A stretch of 64,000 bases of DNA from Hyphomicrobiaceae bacterium (GCA_020637815.1 JACKJS010000001.1:744001-808000); one strand, 5' to 3'. Positions 1 through 10,721 are shown, counted from the stretch's first letter. Notes: generated from the letters alone by a model not told the origin. Program-made: numbers and translations.

Positions 1-290
1 TGCTGCCGCCGGAAGTCAGGCCGATCCATATCGAGATCGATGTGGAAGAGCGGACCGGCAGCGTCCGCGTCGACGGATTTGTCGATATGCAAGGCGAGCC
101 GATCCGCAATCCCGTAACCGGCGAGAAGCACCGGGTCCGCATCGACTTGCCGGAAGGGTTCGAATACTCGCTCGCCGAGATGGGTAGCGGGTCCTCTACC
201 TCTCGAGGCCCGATACCGATGACGCTGGAAAACAGCTACGGCCAGTTCGCCCATATCCACCTCAGCAACCGAGGCGTGGTGCGCGCCTGA
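1..290 (+). CDS. DUF1326 domain protein, C-terminal part (5' truncated)
   Basis: The reading frame is already open at the left edge (from base 3) and ends with TGA at 288-290, so only the last ~95 residues are visible. The visible part contains GSGSSTSRGPIPM and a conserved C-terminal end (ENSYGQFAHIHLS), which fit DUF1326, a family of unknown biochemical function. It sits 2 bp before a DUF2182 membrane protein; the two families are often neighbours, so a joint role in one membrane-associated unit is an inference. A GTG at 42 is an internal valine codon, not the start. Confidence 0.7.
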   Translation, partial: LPPEVRPIHIEIDVEERTGSVRVDGFVDMQGEPIRNPVTGEKHRVRIDLPEGFEYSLAEMGSGSSTSRGPIPMTLENSYGQFAHIHLSNRGVVRA

Positions 291-292
291 CC

Positions 293-1102
293 GTGACGCG
301 AAGCACGCTCGTCGAGAGCGTTTTCCACCGTCAGACCCTCATTGTTGCGATCGCGCTGATCGTCCTGAGCGTGCTCGCCTGGCTCGCCCTACTGGCGGGC
401 GCGGGCACCGGTATGAGTGTCCTGGCAATGAGCGGCTGGTGGTTGCCCTTGTCCCTTCCGGTGGGCGAGAGTTGGCCATGGACACCGTATTATTGGCTGA
501 TCGCCTTCATCATGTGGGCCGTGATGATGGTCGCGATGATGCTGCCCTCGGCCGCGCCGATGGTGCTTCTCTACGCGAAGGTGGTGCGGCACGCGGACAA
601 GCAGGCGGAGACCGACGCCGCCCCGCTGGCTACCGCGGCGTTCGCAAGCGGCTATCTCACCTTGTGGATTCTTTTCAGCGTCTTGGCGGTCGCGCTTCAA
701 TTCGCGCTCGAGCGAGCCGGGCTCATGACTGTGATGATGAGCTCGGGCAGCGCCATCCTGTCCGGCGCTCTATTGATCGCGGCTGGCGCCTACCAGCTGA
801 CCCCGCTCAAGAGCGCGTGCATGCGGCACTGCCGCAGTCCCGCGGCACTTCTGGCCGACCACTGGCAGCCCGGCATAGGCGGCGCTTGGAGGATGGGGCT
901 TGGCCACGGCGCGTTTTGCGTGGGGTGCTGCGCCCCAGTCATGCTGCTGCTGTTCGTGGGCGGCGTCATGAACCTTGTCTGGATCGCCGGCCTATCGATC
1001 TTCGTGGCGCTCGAGAAGCTCGCACCATTTGGTACGCAACTTACCAAGGCGCTCGCCGTCGTTCTGCTCGTTGCCGGGGCCGTGCTCATAATTACGGCCT
1101 GA
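293..1102 (+). CDS. DUF2182 integral membrane protein
   Basis: A 269-residue polytopic inner-membrane protein with about six or seven hydrophobic segments. Signatures of DUF2182 (COG5486, described as predicted metal-binding membrane proteins) are the Met-rich segment MWAVMMVAMMLPSAAPM at about residues 67-83 and two cysteine-containing stretches, LTPLKSACMRHCRSP and HGAFCVGCCAPVMLL. The clustered Cys, His and Met residues fit a metal-handling role, but no substrate is established. The start is GTG at 293, two bases after the DUF1326 stop, which implies translational coupling. It converges on rpsD. Confidence 0.8.
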   Translation: MTRSTLVESVFHRQTLIVAIALIVLSVLAWLALLAGAGTGMSVLAMSGWWLPLSLPVGESWPWTPYYWLIAFIMWAVMMVAMMLPSAAPMVLLYAKVVRHADKQAETDAAPLATAAFASGYLTLWILFSVLAVALQFALERAGLMTVMMSSGSAILSGALLIAAGAYQLTPLKSACMRHCRSPAALLADHWQPGIGGAWRMGLGHGAFCVGCCAPVMLLLFVGGVMNLVWIAGLSIFVALEKLAPFGTQLTKALAVVLLVAGAVLIITA

Positions 1103-1153
1103 CACCGGAAACCGGTGCAGGCCGCAAATTCGTTCTGCTTTGTTCTGTCGCGG

Positions 1154-1771
1154 CTAGCGCGAATAGAACTCGATGACGAGGTTCGGTTCCATCATCACCG
1201 GATAGGGAACGTCCGACAGGGCCGGGATGCGCGTAAATTTCGCGACCATCTTGCCGTGATCCACATCGACGTAATCTGGGACGTCACGCTCGTTGCTCTG
1301 CGCAGCTTCGAGCACCATGCCCAGATCCTTCGACTTGTCGCGAACCTCGACCACATCGCCTTCCTTGCAGCGATAGGACGGGATCGTCACGCGGCGGCCG
1401 TTGACCTTCACATGGCCGTGCGAAATGAACTGGCGCGCGGCAAAGACCGTCGGCACGAACTTGGCGCGGTATACGACCGCATCGAGACGGCGCTCCAACA
1501 GGCCGATCAGTCGCTCGGAGGTATCGCCCTTCAGACGCGACGCCTCGTGGTAGATGGCCTTGAACTGCTTCTCGGTGATGTTGCCGTAATAGCCCTTGAG
1601 CTTCTGCTTGGCGCGAAGCTGCTGGCCGTAGTCCGATAGCTTACCCCGGCGGCGCTGGCCATGTTCGCCAGGTCCGTATTCCCGTTTGTTCTGGGGGCTC
1701 TTCGGCCGTCCCCAGATATTCTCGCCAAGCCGACGGTCAATCTTGTGCTTGGCGTGAATGCGTTTCGTCAT
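1154..1771 (-). CDS. rpsD: 30S ribosomal protein S4
   Basis: A 205-residue primary 16S rRNA-binding protein of the small subunit. The N-terminus [20 protein letters not shown] and the S4 RNA-binding domain (about residues 93-155, [20 protein letters not shown] and following) are typical of alphaproteobacterial S4. The reading frame is open 43 codons further upstream, but conservation places the start at 1771. The gene stands alone, not in the alpha operon, as is usual for this class. A good -35 element lies about 180 bp upstream, leaving a 5' leader of about 140 nt. Confidence 0.97.
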   Translation of the reverse strand: MTKRIHAKHKIDRRLGENIWGRPKSPQNKREYGPGEHGQRRRGKLSDYGQQLRAKQKLKGYYGNITEKQFKAIYHEASRLKGDTSERLIGLLERRLDAVVYRAKFVPTVFAARQFISHGHVKVNGRRVTIPSYRCKEGDVVEVRDKSKDLGMVLEAAQSNERDVPDYVDVDHGKMVAKFTRIPALSDVPYPVMMEPNLVIEFYSR

Positions 1772-1920
1772 TCGTAAAGACTCCAAAGCCAAATCAGGCT
1801 TTCCGCGGGCGGTCCACTTCCCCGCGTCTGCCGCAAAAACCGATTGATGCTGGTTGATCGCGGGCCGCCGAAGCCGTCCGGCCGCCCGATTAAGGCCCAT
1901 AACGGCTGGGCCGAGCCGTT

Positions 1921-1950
1921 CTGTTACACGGAATGCTTGGAAAATGTCAA
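1921..1950 (-). promoter_or_regulatory. Candidate sigma-70 promoter of rpsD
   Basis: On the minus strand a perfect TTGACA (complement of 1945-1950) is followed after 18 bp by TAACAG (complement of 1921-1926). It faces rpsD and would give a leader of about 140 nt. Assigned by eye; the -35 is strong and the -10 weak. Confidence 0.45.
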
Positions 1951-1984
1951 TTCCGCTCTCGCGATCTTCGTAGGTATGGAACGG

Positions 1985-2665
1985 CTATTGCCCGCCGGCA
2001 GCCGCCACGTAGGCATTGATGGCGCTCTCGACCTTTTGCCGCTGCTCAGGCGGGCAGGCCGGCGGCGGCGGCGCCTTTTGCACGGTCTCGGCCTCGGCAC
2101 CACCCTTGGCGGCCGGCTCCTCCCCGCCCGCCGGCGCCGATTCGGGCGTTTCGGAGAACGATGCCTTTCCGGTGAAGAATGAAACGGCAAACAGATGAAG
2201 GGCTTCGATCATCAGGAGCTGCTCTTTGCTCCAGCTCTGCTTCGAGGCTTCCTCGGTCATCATTGCCTTGTAGTTCGCCTTGCCGAGCTCCGGCAACCCG
2301 CACACATCCGCATAGGCGGAACGCGTTGCGGCCCGGATGACGCGGCGGGCGTCTTCCTCGGGAATCATGAACTTGTTGGGATCTGACTTGTCGACCGGGC
2401 CCATCTTGCCGTCCGGCCCCTTGACGTTGTCGGGGATCAGCGAGAAGGCGTAAAAGACCATGTTGCGCACGCCGCGCTCGCTCATACCACCCTGCTCGCT
2501 CGTTCCAGGCTGCTTGCTGCGCTGATTCAACTCTTCAGCCGCGACGACGGTCATGCCCGATTGGTTGCCGGCGGCTTGGCCGGCAGCAGCAGAGGCAGGC
2601 GCGCCCAGCAGCGGCATCACTAAAAGCCCAACTGCTCCACTGAACATCACCCACGCATTCTTCAT
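1985..2665 (-). CDS. Secreted/periplasmic protein of unknown function
   Basis: A 226-residue protein with a clear signal peptide: a Lys near the N-terminus, a hydrophobic core and an AxA-type end (GAPASAAAG) near residues 24-29. A GGAGAGGGG ribosome site lies a few bases before the ATG at 2665. The mature part has an acidic, helical middle (VRNMVFYAFSLIPDNV, QSWSKEQLLMIEALHLFAVS) and a Pro/Ala/Glu-rich tail containing PPPPACPPEQ. No family was recognised. It lies upstream of rpsD on the same strand but about 210 bp away, so it is probably a separate transcript. Confidence 0.75.
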   Translation of the reverse strand: MKNAWVMFSGAVGLLVMPLLGAPASAAAGQAAGNQSGMTVVAAEELNQRSKQPGTSEQGGMSERGVRNMVFYAFSLIPDNVKGPDGKMGPVDKSDPNKFMIPEEDARRVIRAATRSAYADVCGLPELGKANYKAMMTEEASKQSWSKEQLLMIEALHLFAVSFFTGKASFSETPESAPAGGEEPAAKGGAEAETVQKAPPPPACPPEQRQKVESAINAYVAAAGGQ

Positions 2666-2760
2666 CGGATGCCCCTCTCCTTCCTGCCGCGGAAGCTATC
2701 ATTGTTAACAGGCATCGCAATAGGAGAAACAGGGCGGAACTATGACGGCAACTCCGCTGG

Positions 2761-3582
2761 CTAACTCTTTGACGCTGCTTGCCGCCGCGTCAGGGCCGAG
2801 ACGATTCCGCGCCACGTCCGCACATCTTGGTCCGTGCACTCCATGCGATGGAACATGTTCCGAATAGAGCGTACCATCGTTGGGCGCTTTTCGGGAGGGC
2901 GAAGAAAGCCAGCGGCATCGAGCGCGCTTTCCATATGTTCGAACAGACCGAACAATGCCGCTCGACTCGCTGGCCCGGTACCGGGCGTCGCAAGTCCCTC
3001 GCGCGCCGGTCCATCGAAGGATGTAGCGCGTCCCAAAGCCGTCGGCTCTCCGGTCTTCATCCACTCATAGGAAAAGAGCAGCACTGCCTGCGGAAGGCTG
3101 AGCGATGCAAAATGCGGATCCACCGGCGCCGTCAGGATCGCGTCCGCGAGCGCAATCGAATCGTTGTCGAGACCGTTGCGCTCGGCACCGAACATCACGG
3201 CACAGCGTTCGTCCTGTAGGGTCCGTTTGAGGATCGCCACCGCGGCGGTTTCGGGGCTGAAGACGGGCTTCGTCATCTCGCGCGGACGCGCCGTGGTCGC
3301 GATCACGTAGTTCCGGTCGGCCAATGCCTCCTCGACGGTTCCGAAGACCCTGGCGCTGCTGGCAATGGGTTCGGCCACCGCTGCCGCCGCGTAGGCCTTC
3401 TCGTTCGGCCAGCCGTCGCGCGGGGCGACCAATCTCAAGTCATGAAGTCCAAAATTGCCCATGGCGCGAGCCGCGAAGCCTATATTTTCGCCAAGCTGAG
3501 GCTCGACCAGCACGATCGCCGGAGCTTTCAGGCCAGCGCGCTCGTTGGTCTGCTTGCCGGGTTGCGCATCTGTTTCCATCAT
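2761..3582 (-). CDS. trmJ: tRNA 2'-O-methyltransferase TrmJ (SPOUT family)
   Basis: A 273-residue SPOUT-fold enzyme predicted to use S-adenosylmethionine to 2'-O-methylate position 32 in the tRNA anticodon loop. Visible motifs are [10 protein letters not shown] (32-41, motif 1), [10 protein letters not shown] (131-140, motif 2) and [10 protein letters not shown] (158-167, motif 3, the knot). The C-terminal ~90 residues form the TrmJ-type helical extension. It is divergent from icd, about 95 bp between start codons. A related TrmH-type specificity is possible, but the length and the GAERNGL motif favour TrmJ. Confidence 0.88.
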   Translation of the reverse strand: MMETDAQPGKQTNERAGLKAPAIVLVEPQLGENIGFAARAMGNFGLHDLRLVAPRDGWPNEKAYAAAAVAEPIASSARVFGTVEEALADRNYVIATTARPREMTKPVFSPETAAVAILKRTLQDERCAVMFGAERNGLDNDSIALADAILTAPVDPHFASLSLPQAVLLFSYEWMKTGEPTALGRATSFDGPAREGLATPGTGPASRAALFGLFEHMESALDAAGFLRPPEKRPTMVRSIRNMFHRMECTDQDVRTWRGIVSALTRRQAASKS

Positions 3583-3676
3583 GGGCGGACGATGCTACAG
3601 GGAGCCTCGGCCTGCAATGGGCGGCGGCGCATTGCATTCGAGCCAAAACGTCACCCAATTTGTTGGAGATAGCTGC

Positions 3677-4906
3677 GTGGACAAGATCAAGGTTCAGAAC
3701 CCGGTCGCCGATTTGCATGGCGATGAGATGACCCGAGTCATTTGGGACATGATCAAGGAAAAGCTCATCGAGCCCTATCTCGACATAGAGCTTCTGCCAT
3801 TCGACCTCGGCATCGAACACCGGGACGCGACCGACGATCAGGTGACGGTGGAGGCCGCGCACGCGATCCAGAAGTGCGGCGTCGGGGTCAAATGCGCGAC
3901 CATCACGCCCGACGAGGCCCGCGTCGAGGAATTCGGCCTGAAGAAAATGTACCGCTCGCCCAATGGCACGATCCGCAACATCTTGGGTGGCGTGATTTTC
4001 CGCGAACCGATCATCTGCAAGAACGTGCCCCGCCTTGTCCCCGGCTGGACCAAACCGATCGTGATCGGGCGTCACGCCTATGGCGATATCTATCGGGCTC
4101 AAGACTTCCGCGTACCGGGGAAGGGTAAGCTCACGATCAAGTTCGAAGGCGAGGACGGCGAGACCATCGAACGCGAGGTTCACACATTCGAAGGCTCCGG
4201 CGTCGCGCTCGGCATGTTCAACCTCGACAGCTCGATCCGCGACTTCGCGCGCGCGTCGATGAATTACGGCCTGGTCCGCAACATGCCGGTCTATCTCTCG
4301 ACCAAGAACACGATCCTCAAAGCCTATGACGGTCGCTTCAAGGATCTGTTCGCCGAGATATTCGAGACCGAGTTCAAGGACGCCTTCGAGAAGGCCGGCC
4401 TGACATACGAACACCGGCTGATCGACGACATGGTCGCCGCAGCGCTGAAATGGTCCGGCGGCTATGTGTGGGCCTGTAAGAACTACGATGGCGACGTGCA
4501 GTCCGACACCGTTGCGCAAGGCTTCGGATCGCTTGGTCTGATGACATCCGTCCTGATGACGCCGGATGGCGAGACGGTCCTGGCGGAGGCCGCGCACGGC
4601 ACCGTCACGCGACATTTCCGGCAGCATCAGCAGGCGCGCGCGACGTCCACCAATTCCACGGCCTCGATCTTCGCCTGGGCCGGTGCCTTGAAGCACCGGG
4701 CCAAGCTCGACAGCAACGAGGCGCTCGACCGGTTCGCCAAGACGATCGAGACAGTCGTGGTCGACACGATCGAGTCCGGCTTCATGACGAAAGACCTCGC
4801 GCTTCTCGTGGGCGCGGATCAGGCCTGGCTGTCGACGGAAGGATTCATCGACAAGGTCGACGAAAATATGCGCGCCGCCATGTCTGGCGCCGCCGCGGCC
4901 GCCTAG
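3677..4906 (+). CDS. icd: NADP-dependent isocitrate dehydrogenase
   Basis: A 409-residue cytosolic TCA enzyme converting isocitrate to 2-oxoglutarate, CO2 and NADPH. It is the eukaryote-like, homodimeric subfamily typical of alphaproteobacteria: N-terminal [19 protein letters not shown], substrate loop [14 protein letters not shown] and [15 protein letters not shown] near residue 310. The start is GTG at 3677, with GGAG 8 bp upstream; the frame extends 44 codons further upstream but without conserved sequence. It ends with an Ala-rich tail (GAAAAA) and converges on the potassium-channel gene. Confidence 0.96.
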   Translation: MDKIKVQNPVADLHGDEMTRVIWDMIKEKLIEPYLDIELLPFDLGIEHRDATDDQVTVEAAHAIQKCGVGVKCATITPDEARVEEFGLKKMYRSPNGTIRNILGGVIFREPIICKNVPRLVPGWTKPIVIGRHAYGDIYRAQDFRVPGKGKLTIKFEGEDGETIEREVHTFEGSGVALGMFNLDSSIRDFARASMNYGLVRNMPVYLSTKNTILKAYDGRFKDLFAEIFETEFKDAFEKAGLTYEHRLIDDMVAAALKWSGGYVWACKNYDGDVQSDTVAQGFGSLGLMTSVLMTPDGETVLAEAAHGTVTRHFRQHQQARATSTNSTASIFAWAGALKHRAKLDSNEALDRFAKTIETVVVDTIESGFMTKDLALLVGADQAWLSTEGFIDKVDENMRAAMSGAAAAA

Positions 4907-4942
4907 TCCAGACGTGGCGCGTTACGGTCACGTCTTTGATCG

Positions 4943-6115
4943 TTAGGAATTCTGTTCGCGCGCGCCGCCCATCGCGGCGTCGCGAATGCGCTCCATGATA
5001 TCCGGGTGCCGTGCCGAAAGCCGGGCCAGCGACCGGCTGTCCAGCGCATAGACGCGGCAGTGCGTCTTGGCGATGACATCTCGGTTGTGGCGCCGATGGT
5101 CGAAAAGCGCCCTCTCGCCGAAGATGTCCCCTTCCCGCAGTGGAACGGTTTCGCCGTCGTCCTGGGACATGATCGCTTCTCCGCTTGCCATGATGTACAT
5201 GCCATCGCCCACGTCTCCAGCGCGGACGATTGGCACGCCGGGCGCGAAATGGCGCGTGTCGAGCAGCTTGGTGATGTCGGCGACTTCAGCCCGGCTCATG
5301 GACTCAAATAGCGGGACGCGCGCCACCATCGACCATGTGGCCACGAATTGATGACGGCTCGATTCGAGCGAGAAGCCGGTGGCGATGATCGCCACCGGCA
5401 GCGCGAACATGCCCACGCCGAGCAGCATCACGACGCCGCCCAAGAGCTTGCCCAACGGCGTGATCGGCACGACGTCGCCATAGCCGACGGTCGTCAACGT
5501 CGCCAGCGCCCACCAGGACGCCGCGGGAATCGAGCCGAAGGCCTCGGGCTGAGCCTCCCGCTCGAGGAAATAGATCCCGGTCGAGGCAAACAGCAGCAGG
5601 ATCAGCATGACGAGCAGCGCGCCCAACAGGGCCCGGTACTCGTCCTGAAGGACGCGCGCCAATGTTCCCAAGGCGGGCGAGAAGCGAACGATCTTGAGAA
5701 GCCGCAACACGCGCAGCATCCGCAAAATGCGCAAGTCGATCGGAACAAGCCATTGGAAGTACCAGGGCGCAAACGCCAACAGGTCGATGATCATGATCGG
5801 CCGGGTGGCGAAGATCAGCCGCGCGCGCCAGGGCGGCATGCGCGACAACATCGGAATCTCGACAGCGCTCCAGACACGAAGCGCATATTCGATCGTGAAC
5901 ATGACGACCGAGAATAGGTTGAAGGCGCGGAACCAAATACCGTAGCGCGACGCGAGCTCGTCGACCGTCTCGGCCGCGAAGGCGAGCGCGTTCAGCACGA
6001 TCAACGTGACGATGAACCCGTTGACCAGATATCCGAGCGGGTGGGCAATCCCACCCATATCCAGAATGTCGTGGACCTCTTTGCGCCACCGGCGCAAGAC
6101 GGGCGCCGGCGTCAT
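4943..6115 (-). CDS. Voltage-gated K+ channel with C-terminal cyclic-nucleotide-binding-type domain
   Basis: A 390-residue inner-membrane channel. It has S1-S4 (about residues 30-145) with an Arg-rich S4 (RILRMLRVLRLLKIVR, 129-144), S5, a pore loop with the potassium selectivity filter TTVGYGD (208-214), S6 (about 225-250) and a cyclic-nucleotide-binding-like domain (about 265-380, GDIFGERALF and HNRDVIAKT). The architecture matches MlotiK1 from Mesorhizobium. The Arg in HNRDV may be the phosphate-binding residue, but ligand binding is not proven. Only 3 bp separate its ATG from the alaS stop, so it is probably read through from alaS. Confidence 0.9.
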   Translation of the reverse strand: MTPAPVLRRWRKEVHDILDMGGIAHPLGYLVNGFIVTLIVLNALAFAAETVDELASRYGIWFRAFNLFSVVMFTIEYALRVWSAVEIPMLSRMPPWRARLIFATRPIMIIDLLAFAPWYFQWLVPIDLRILRMLRVLRLLKIVRFSPALGTLARVLQDEYRALLGALLVMLILLLFASTGIYFLEREAQPEAFGSIPAASWWALATLTTVGYGDVVPITPLGKLLGGVVMLLGVGMFALPVAIIATGFSLESSRHQFVATWSMVARVPLFESMSRAEVADITKLLDTRHFAPGVPIVRAGDVGDGMYIMASGEAIMSQDDGETVPLREGDIFGERALFDHRRHNRDVIAKTHCRVYALDSRSLARLSARHPDIMERIRDAAMGGAREQNS

Positions 6116-6118
6116 CGG

Positions 6119-8935
6119 TCAGCTTTGTCCGGCGGAACTGGAGGGAGATGGCGCCGGTTTGCCGGGCGCCGCATCTTCGAGACTGGCCGCGATGGCGTCG
6201 AGCGCGGCATCCGCCTTATCCCCATCGGGGCCGCCCGCCTGCGCGAGATCTGGACGGCCGCCACCACCCTTGCCGCCAAGCGCCGCCGCGCCCGCCCGAA
6301 CCAGATCGACCGCGTTGTAGCGATCGGTCAAATCGCCCGTGACGCCGACAACGAGACCGCCCTTGCCGTCGGGCGCGGTGTTGGCGATCGCCACCACGCC
6401 AGACTTCACCTTCGCCTTGGCCTCGTCGGCCAGCGCCTTGAGATCGTTGTTGGGGAGCCCGGACACCCGCAAGGGCAGATAGGACGTCCCGCCGATGCTC
6501 AGAATTTTGCCGTCGTCGCCATCGGCCGCGACGCCCCCGCCGAGCGCGACCTTCTTGCGCAGGTCCGCCAGCTCACGGTCGAGCTTGCGGCGCTCATCGA
6601 CGATCGCCGCCAGCCGCTGGAGCATCTCGTCGGGCGTGACCTTGAGAATGTCCGCCGCCTGGCGCACCCGCGCATCCTGCGCGGCAAGATAGCTCCGCGC
6701 GGCCTCGCCGGTCAGCGCCTCGACCCGGCGCACGCCGGCCGCCACGGCACTTTCGCCCACGATTCTGAGCAGTCCGATATCGCCCGTGCGCCGGACATGG
6801 GTGCCCCCGCACAGCTCGATGGAATACGCGTGGCCGGCCTTCTCGCTTTCCGGCGTCACGCCCATCGATACGACACGGACTTCCTCGCCGTATTTCTCGC
6901 CGAACAGTGCGAGCGCTCCCCGCTCGATCGCCTCGTCCGGCGTCATCAGATGCGTTTCGACGGCGCCATTCTGTAGGATCATCGCGTTGGCCATGTCTTC
7001 CACGGCCTTGATCTCATCGGCTGTCATGGGCTTCGGATGAGAGAAGTCGAAGCGCAGGCGCCCCGGTTCCACAAGCGAGCCCTTCTGCGCCACATGAGTC
7101 CCCAGCACCTGCCGCAAGGCTTCGTGCAAGAGATGCGTCGCCGAATGATGCGCGCGCGTGGCGGTGCGGCGCGCGTGGTCGACGGTCAGCGCCACCGTCT
7201 CGCCCCTTAGCAGCTTGCCCGCCTCGACAACCCCGTCATGCAGGAACAGACCATGGAGCTTCTTTTGGGTGTCGGACACCGCAAACACGGTTCCGTCCGC
7301 CATCGTGAGCGTTCCCCGGTCGCCGACCTGGCCGCCGGATTCCGCGTAGAAGGGAGTCTGATTCACGATGACGATGCCGCGGTCGCCCTTTTCGAGCTTT
7401 TCGACGCGCGCCCCATCCTTGACCAGCGCGACGATCTCGCCAGAGGCAGTCTCCGCCTCGTAGCCGAGAAATTCCGTGGCGCCGAGATCCTCCTTGAGTT
7501 CGTACCAAAGCCCTTCCGTGGCCGCCTCGCCCGAACCGGACCACGACTTACGTGCCTCGGCGCGCTGCCGCTCCATGGCCGCGGCGAAGGCGGATCCATC
7601 CACGCCGATACCTTTGGCCTTCAGCGCGTCCTCGGTGAGATCGTAAGGAAACCCGTAAGTGTCGTAGAGCTTGAAGGCGATCTCGCCCGGCAGCGTGTCG
7701 CCGGCCGCAAGCCCTTCCACCGCCTCGTCGAGGAGACGCAAGCCCCGGTCCAGAGTCTCGCGGAATCTCGTCTCTTCCAGCTTCAAGGTCTCGTCGATGA
7801 GCTTCTCGCCGCGCTGGAGCTCCGGATAGGCGCGGCCCATCTCGCCGACAAGTGCCGGAACAAGGCGATGCAGCAGCGGATCCTTCGCCCCCAAGAGGTG
7901 CGCGTGGCGCATCGCCCGGCGCATGATCCGGCGAAGCACGTAACCCCGGCCTTCGTTGGAGGGCAGCACGCCGTCCGCGATTAGGAACGACGAAGCCCGC
8001 AAATGATCGGCGATGATACGGTGGCTCGGCGCCTCGTCGCCGACTGCCGACACCCCGGTGAGATCCACGGACGCTGCGATCAGCCTCCTGAACAGGTCGA
8101 TCTCATAATTGTCGTGCGTACCTTGCATGACGGCGGCAATCCGTTCGAGGCCCATCCCGGTATCGATCGAAGGCCGCGGAAGGTCGATCCGTGTCCCGTC
8201 GTCGCGCTGCTCATATTGCATGAATACCAGGTTCCAGATCTCGACGAAGCGATCGCCATCTTGATCGGGACTGCCGGGCGGACCGCCCGGCAGATGCGCG
8301 CCGTGATCGTAAAAGATCTCAGAGCACGGTCCGCACGGCCCCGTATCGCCCATCGACCAGAAATTATCGGACCCCGCGATCCTTAGAATTTTGTCGTCGC
8401 CGAAGCCGGAAATCTTCTTCCACAACTCAGCGGCTTCGTCGTCATCCATATAGACCGTGACGAGAAGCTTCTCCTCTGGCAGCGCCAGCACTCCCGTCAA
8501 GAATGACCAGGCGAGCTCAATCGCCCGCTCCTTGAAGTAATCCCCGAACGAGAAATTGCCGAGCATCTCGAAAAACGTGTGGTGCCGTGCGGTGTAGCCG
8601 ACATTGTCGAGATCGTTGTGCTTGCCACCGGCGCGGACACACTTCTGGGACGATGCCGCCCGCAAGGCTCGCGGCTTCTCCTGGCCGGTGAATACGTTCT
8701 TGAACGGCACCATGCCGGCGTTGGTGAACATCAATGTCGGATCGTGCCGCGGAACAAGTGGCGCGGACGGTTCCACCACGTGATCCGCGTCGGCGAAGAA
8801 CCCGAGAAAGGCAGAGCGCAACTCATTGGCCCGCGACGGCGCCTCCGGTCCGGCTCCGGCGTCAGCGCGCTTCGATGCCTTCCCGTTCGCTTTGGAAGCC
8901 CCAGACTTGGCAGCATTCATGGGCGTCAGAGCCAT
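6119..8935 (-). CDS. alaS: Alanyl-tRNA synthetase
   Basis: About 938 residues; charges tRNA-Ala and edits mischarged Ser and Gly. The class II core begins with [20 protein letters not shown] and [17 protein letters not shown]. The editing domain has [11 protein letters not shown] (about residue 595) and the zinc-site motif CGGTH (about 705); a C-terminal DHHA1/C-Ala domain follows. The chosen start (8935) has AGGA 10 bp upstream; ATG at 8920 is an alternative. Either start leaves an Ala/Lys-rich N-terminal extension of about 30 residues absent from typical bacterial AlaS. It is probably co-transcribed with the downstream channel gene. Confidence 0.95.
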   Translation of the reverse strand: MALTPMNAAKSGASKANGKASKRADAGAGPEAPSRANELRSAFLGFFADADHVVEPSAPLVPRHDPTLMFTNAGMVPFKNVFTGQEKPRALRAASSQKCVRAGGKHNDLDNVGYTARHHTFFEMLGNFSFGDYFKERAIELAWSFLTGVLALPEEKLLVTVYMDDDEAAELWKKISGFGDDKILRIAGSDNFWSMGDTGPCGPCSEIFYDHGAHLPGGPPGSPDQDGDRFVEIWNLVFMQYEQRDDGTRIDLPRPSIDTGMGLERIAAVMQGTHDNYEIDLFRRLIAASVDLTGVSAVGDEAPSHRIIADHLRASSFLIADGVLPSNEGRGYVLRRIMRRAMRHAHLLGAKDPLLHRLVPALVGEMGRAYPELQRGEKLIDETLKLEETRFRETLDRGLRLLDEAVEGLAAGDTLPGEIAFKLYDTYGFPYDLTEDALKAKGIGVDGSAFAAAMERQRAEARKSWSGSGEAATEGLWYELKEDLGATEFLGYEAETASGEIVALVKDGARVEKLEKGDRGIVIVNQTPFYAESGGQVGDRGTLTMADGTVFAVSDTQKKLHGLFLHDGVVEAGKLLRGETVALTVDHARRTATRAHHSATHLLHEALRQVLGTHVAQKGSLVEPGRLRFDFSHPKPMTADEIKAVEDMANAMILQNGAVETHLMTPDEAIERGALALFGEKYGEEVRVVSMGVTPESEKAGHAYSIELCGGTHVRRTGDIGLLRIVGESAVAAGVRRVEALTGEAARSYLAAQDARVRQAADILKVTPDEMLQRLAAIVDERRKLDRELADLRKKVALGGGVAADGDDGKILSIGGTSYLPLRVSGLPNNDLKALADEAKAKVKSGVVAIANTAPDGKGGLVVGVTGDLTDRYNAVDLVRAGAAALGGKGGGGRPDLAQAGGPDGDKADAALDAIAASLEDAAPGKPAPSPSSSAGQS

Positions 8936-9288
8936 TCCTTCGATGTCCTGGCCGCAAACGGCGGCCGGACTCCAACGAGACAGCCGAACCCTAGCCGATT
9001 CGGCCCATCCGGCAGCACATCCGCATCGTTCCGGCACATGCCGACGAGCCCGATGGCGAGCGCAGACATACGGTCAGACTAATTCGCTGTCCAGCCGTCA
9101 CGACATGACGGGGCGTCCCACCACAGCGAGACACCCCCCGATACGAGATTGCGTTGCAATTTCCGTCCACGCCGACCGGCCAGAAGACCAAAGCGGTTCA
9201 GAATCCAATGCGGCCGCGAGACCAAACCGCCACCAAGACGCCCACGGAACAGTAGCCAAAAAAAGCCTTCGGCGCACGCTCCGCCAAA
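8936..9288. other. Gene-free stretch between recA and alaS
   Basis: About 350 bp separate the recA stop from the alaS start. A small inverted repeat (CCGTCA at 9095-9100, TGACGG at 9106-9111, 5-nt spacer) lies in the middle but has no T-tract. Short open frames here lack convincing starts or codon use. It presumably holds the alaS promoter and perhaps the recA 3' end; nothing stronger is visible. Confidence 0.5.
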
Positions 9289-10434
9289 TCAGCCGCGCTT
9301 GCTCTTGCGGCCGCCGCCGGCGATTGCCGTTACGGTCTCTTCATCCGCAGCCGAACCTGCATCACCGTCATCTTCGTCCATGTCATCGCCGTCAAGAATC
9401 CGATTGGCGAGAAGTCCGGCGCTTTGCCGGATGGCCTGCTCGATCCGCTCGGCCATCTCCGGATGCTCTTTCAAATAGGTCTTCGCGTTTTCACGCCCCT
9501 GGCCGATCCGCTCGCTGTCATAGGAAAACCAGGACCCCGACTTCTCGACAATCCCCGCCTTCACGCCGAGGTCGATCAGTTCGCCCATCTTGGAAACGCC
9601 TTCGCCATACATGATGTCGAACTCGACCTGTTTGAAGGGCGGGGCCACCTTGTTCTTGACGACCTTGACGCGGGTCTGGTTGCCGACCACCTCGTCCCGC
9701 TCCTTGATGGCGCCGATACGCCGAATATCCAGGCGCACCGAAGCATAAAATTTCAGTGCATTGCCGCCGCTCGTGGTCTCGGGCGATCCGAACATCACCC
9801 CGATCTTCATGCGGATCTGGTTGATGAAGATGACCATGCAGCGGGATTTGGAGATCGACCCGGTGAGCTTGCGCAGGGCCTGGCTCATGAGACGCGCCTG
9901 AAGGCCCGGCAGGGAATCGCCCATCTCGCCTTCAAGCTCGGCCTTTGGCGTCAGCGCCGCCACCGAATCCACGACGAGAACGTCGATCGCGCCCGAACGC
10001 ACGAGCGTGTCGGCGATCTCGAGCGCCTGTTCGCCCGTGTCGGGCTGAGAAATCAGGACGTTCTCAAGATCGACGCCGAGCTTCTTGGCGTAGATCGTGT
10101 CGAGCGCATGCTCGGCGTCCACGAAGGCGCAAACGCCGCCCTTCTTCTGAGCTTCCGCAACCACGTGAAGCGCGAGCGTGGTCTTGCCCGACGATTCCGG
10201 TCCGTAAATTTCGACGACGCGGCCGCGCGGGAGGCCGCCAATGCCAAGCGCGATATCGAGCCCCAAGGACCCCGTGGGGATGGCTTCCACTTCAACCGCG
10301 GTCTCGTTCTGGCCGAGCCGCATAATGGAGCCTTTGCCGCATGAGCGTTCGATCTGGGAGATCGCCGCTTCCAGCGCCTTTTCCTTGTCCATTTCCCCTC
10401 CTGCCTCAACCAGGCGCAGCGCGGCGTTCGACAT
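9289..10434 (-). CDS. recA: Recombinase RecA
   Basis: A 381-residue ATP-dependent strand-exchange protein that also triggers LexA self-cleavage. Walker A is GPESSGKT (79-86), and the region [20 protein letters not shown] is typical. The L2/RecA signature ([19 protein letters not shown]) and an acidic C-terminal tail ([11 protein letters not shown]) are present. ATG at 10434 has AAGGAG 9 bp upstream, so the short N-terminal extension [14 protein letters not shown] is real. A LexA box overlaps its promoter. alaS follows on the same strand after a 350-bp gap. Confidence 0.98.
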   Translation of the reverse strand: MSNAALRLVEAGGEMDKEKALEAAISQIERSCGKGSIMRLGQNETAVEVEAIPTGSLGLDIALGIGGLPRGRVVEIYGPESSGKTTLALHVVAEAQKKGGVCAFVDAEHALDTIYAKKLGVDLENVLISQPDTGEQALEIADTLVRSGAIDVLVVDSVAALTPKAELEGEMGDSLPGLQARLMSQALRKLTGSISKSRCMVIFINQIRMKIGVMFGSPETTSGGNALKFYASVRLDIRRIGAIKERDEVVGNQTRVKVVKNKVAPPFKQVEFDIMYGEGVSKMGELIDLGVKAGIVEKSGSWFSYDSERIGQGRENAKTYLKEHPEMAERIEQAIRQSAGLLANRILDGDDMDEDDGDAGSAADEETVTAIAGGGRKSKRG

Positions 10435-10563
10435 CGACGAATCTCCTTATTTCACAGCCCTAGGGCTTGCGTAAATGGCGGTGCCCGGCTCTCCCAGCTC
10501 TCGTCCACATCCGAAGCGGTCCTTGGAGATCGAGAGGGGAGCGCGATGAGACCTCAGGCAAAA

Positions 10564-10592
10564 AATGTACGCGGTTTGTTCTATGTTCGCAA
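10564..10592 (-). promoter_or_regulatory. Candidate recA promoter
   Basis: On the minus strand TTGCGA (complement of 10587-10592) is followed by a 17-bp spacer and TACATT (complement of 10564-10569). Transcription would start near 10557, about 120 nt before the recA ATG. The LexA box overlaps the -35 hexamer, as expected for steric repression. Confidence 0.6.
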
Positions 10593-10599
10593 GATGTTC
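10585..10599 (-). promoter_or_regulatory. LexA (SOS) box of recA
   Basis: GTTC (10585-10588), 7 bp, GTTC (10596-10599): an exact match to the alphaproteobacterial SOS box GTTC-N7-GTTC. A third GTTC at 10578-10581 lies 7 bp away in phase but with a 3-bp spacer. The site overlaps the recA -35 element, so LexA should repress recA until DNA damage. Confidence 0.88.
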
Positions 10600-10721
10600 T
10601 TTTTTGCGGATGGGCATTTTCACGGTTCTGGGCACGGCGTCATAGAGACGGCCCGAATAGCGCTTCGTGCGCCTTCATGAATCGCTATGATTGGCGGAAC
10701 GGATCGAGGGACCCCCTACGC

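Noticed and set aside
1099..1121. CACCGG-AAA-CCGGTG hairpin as a terminator of the DUF2182 gene
   Set aside because: The stem is good but neither strand has a T-tract after it, so intrinsic termination is not supported.
3440..4696. A 418-residue minus-strand frame opposite icd
   Set aside because: Mirror of strong icd codon bias; composition unlike a protein family and no start signal.
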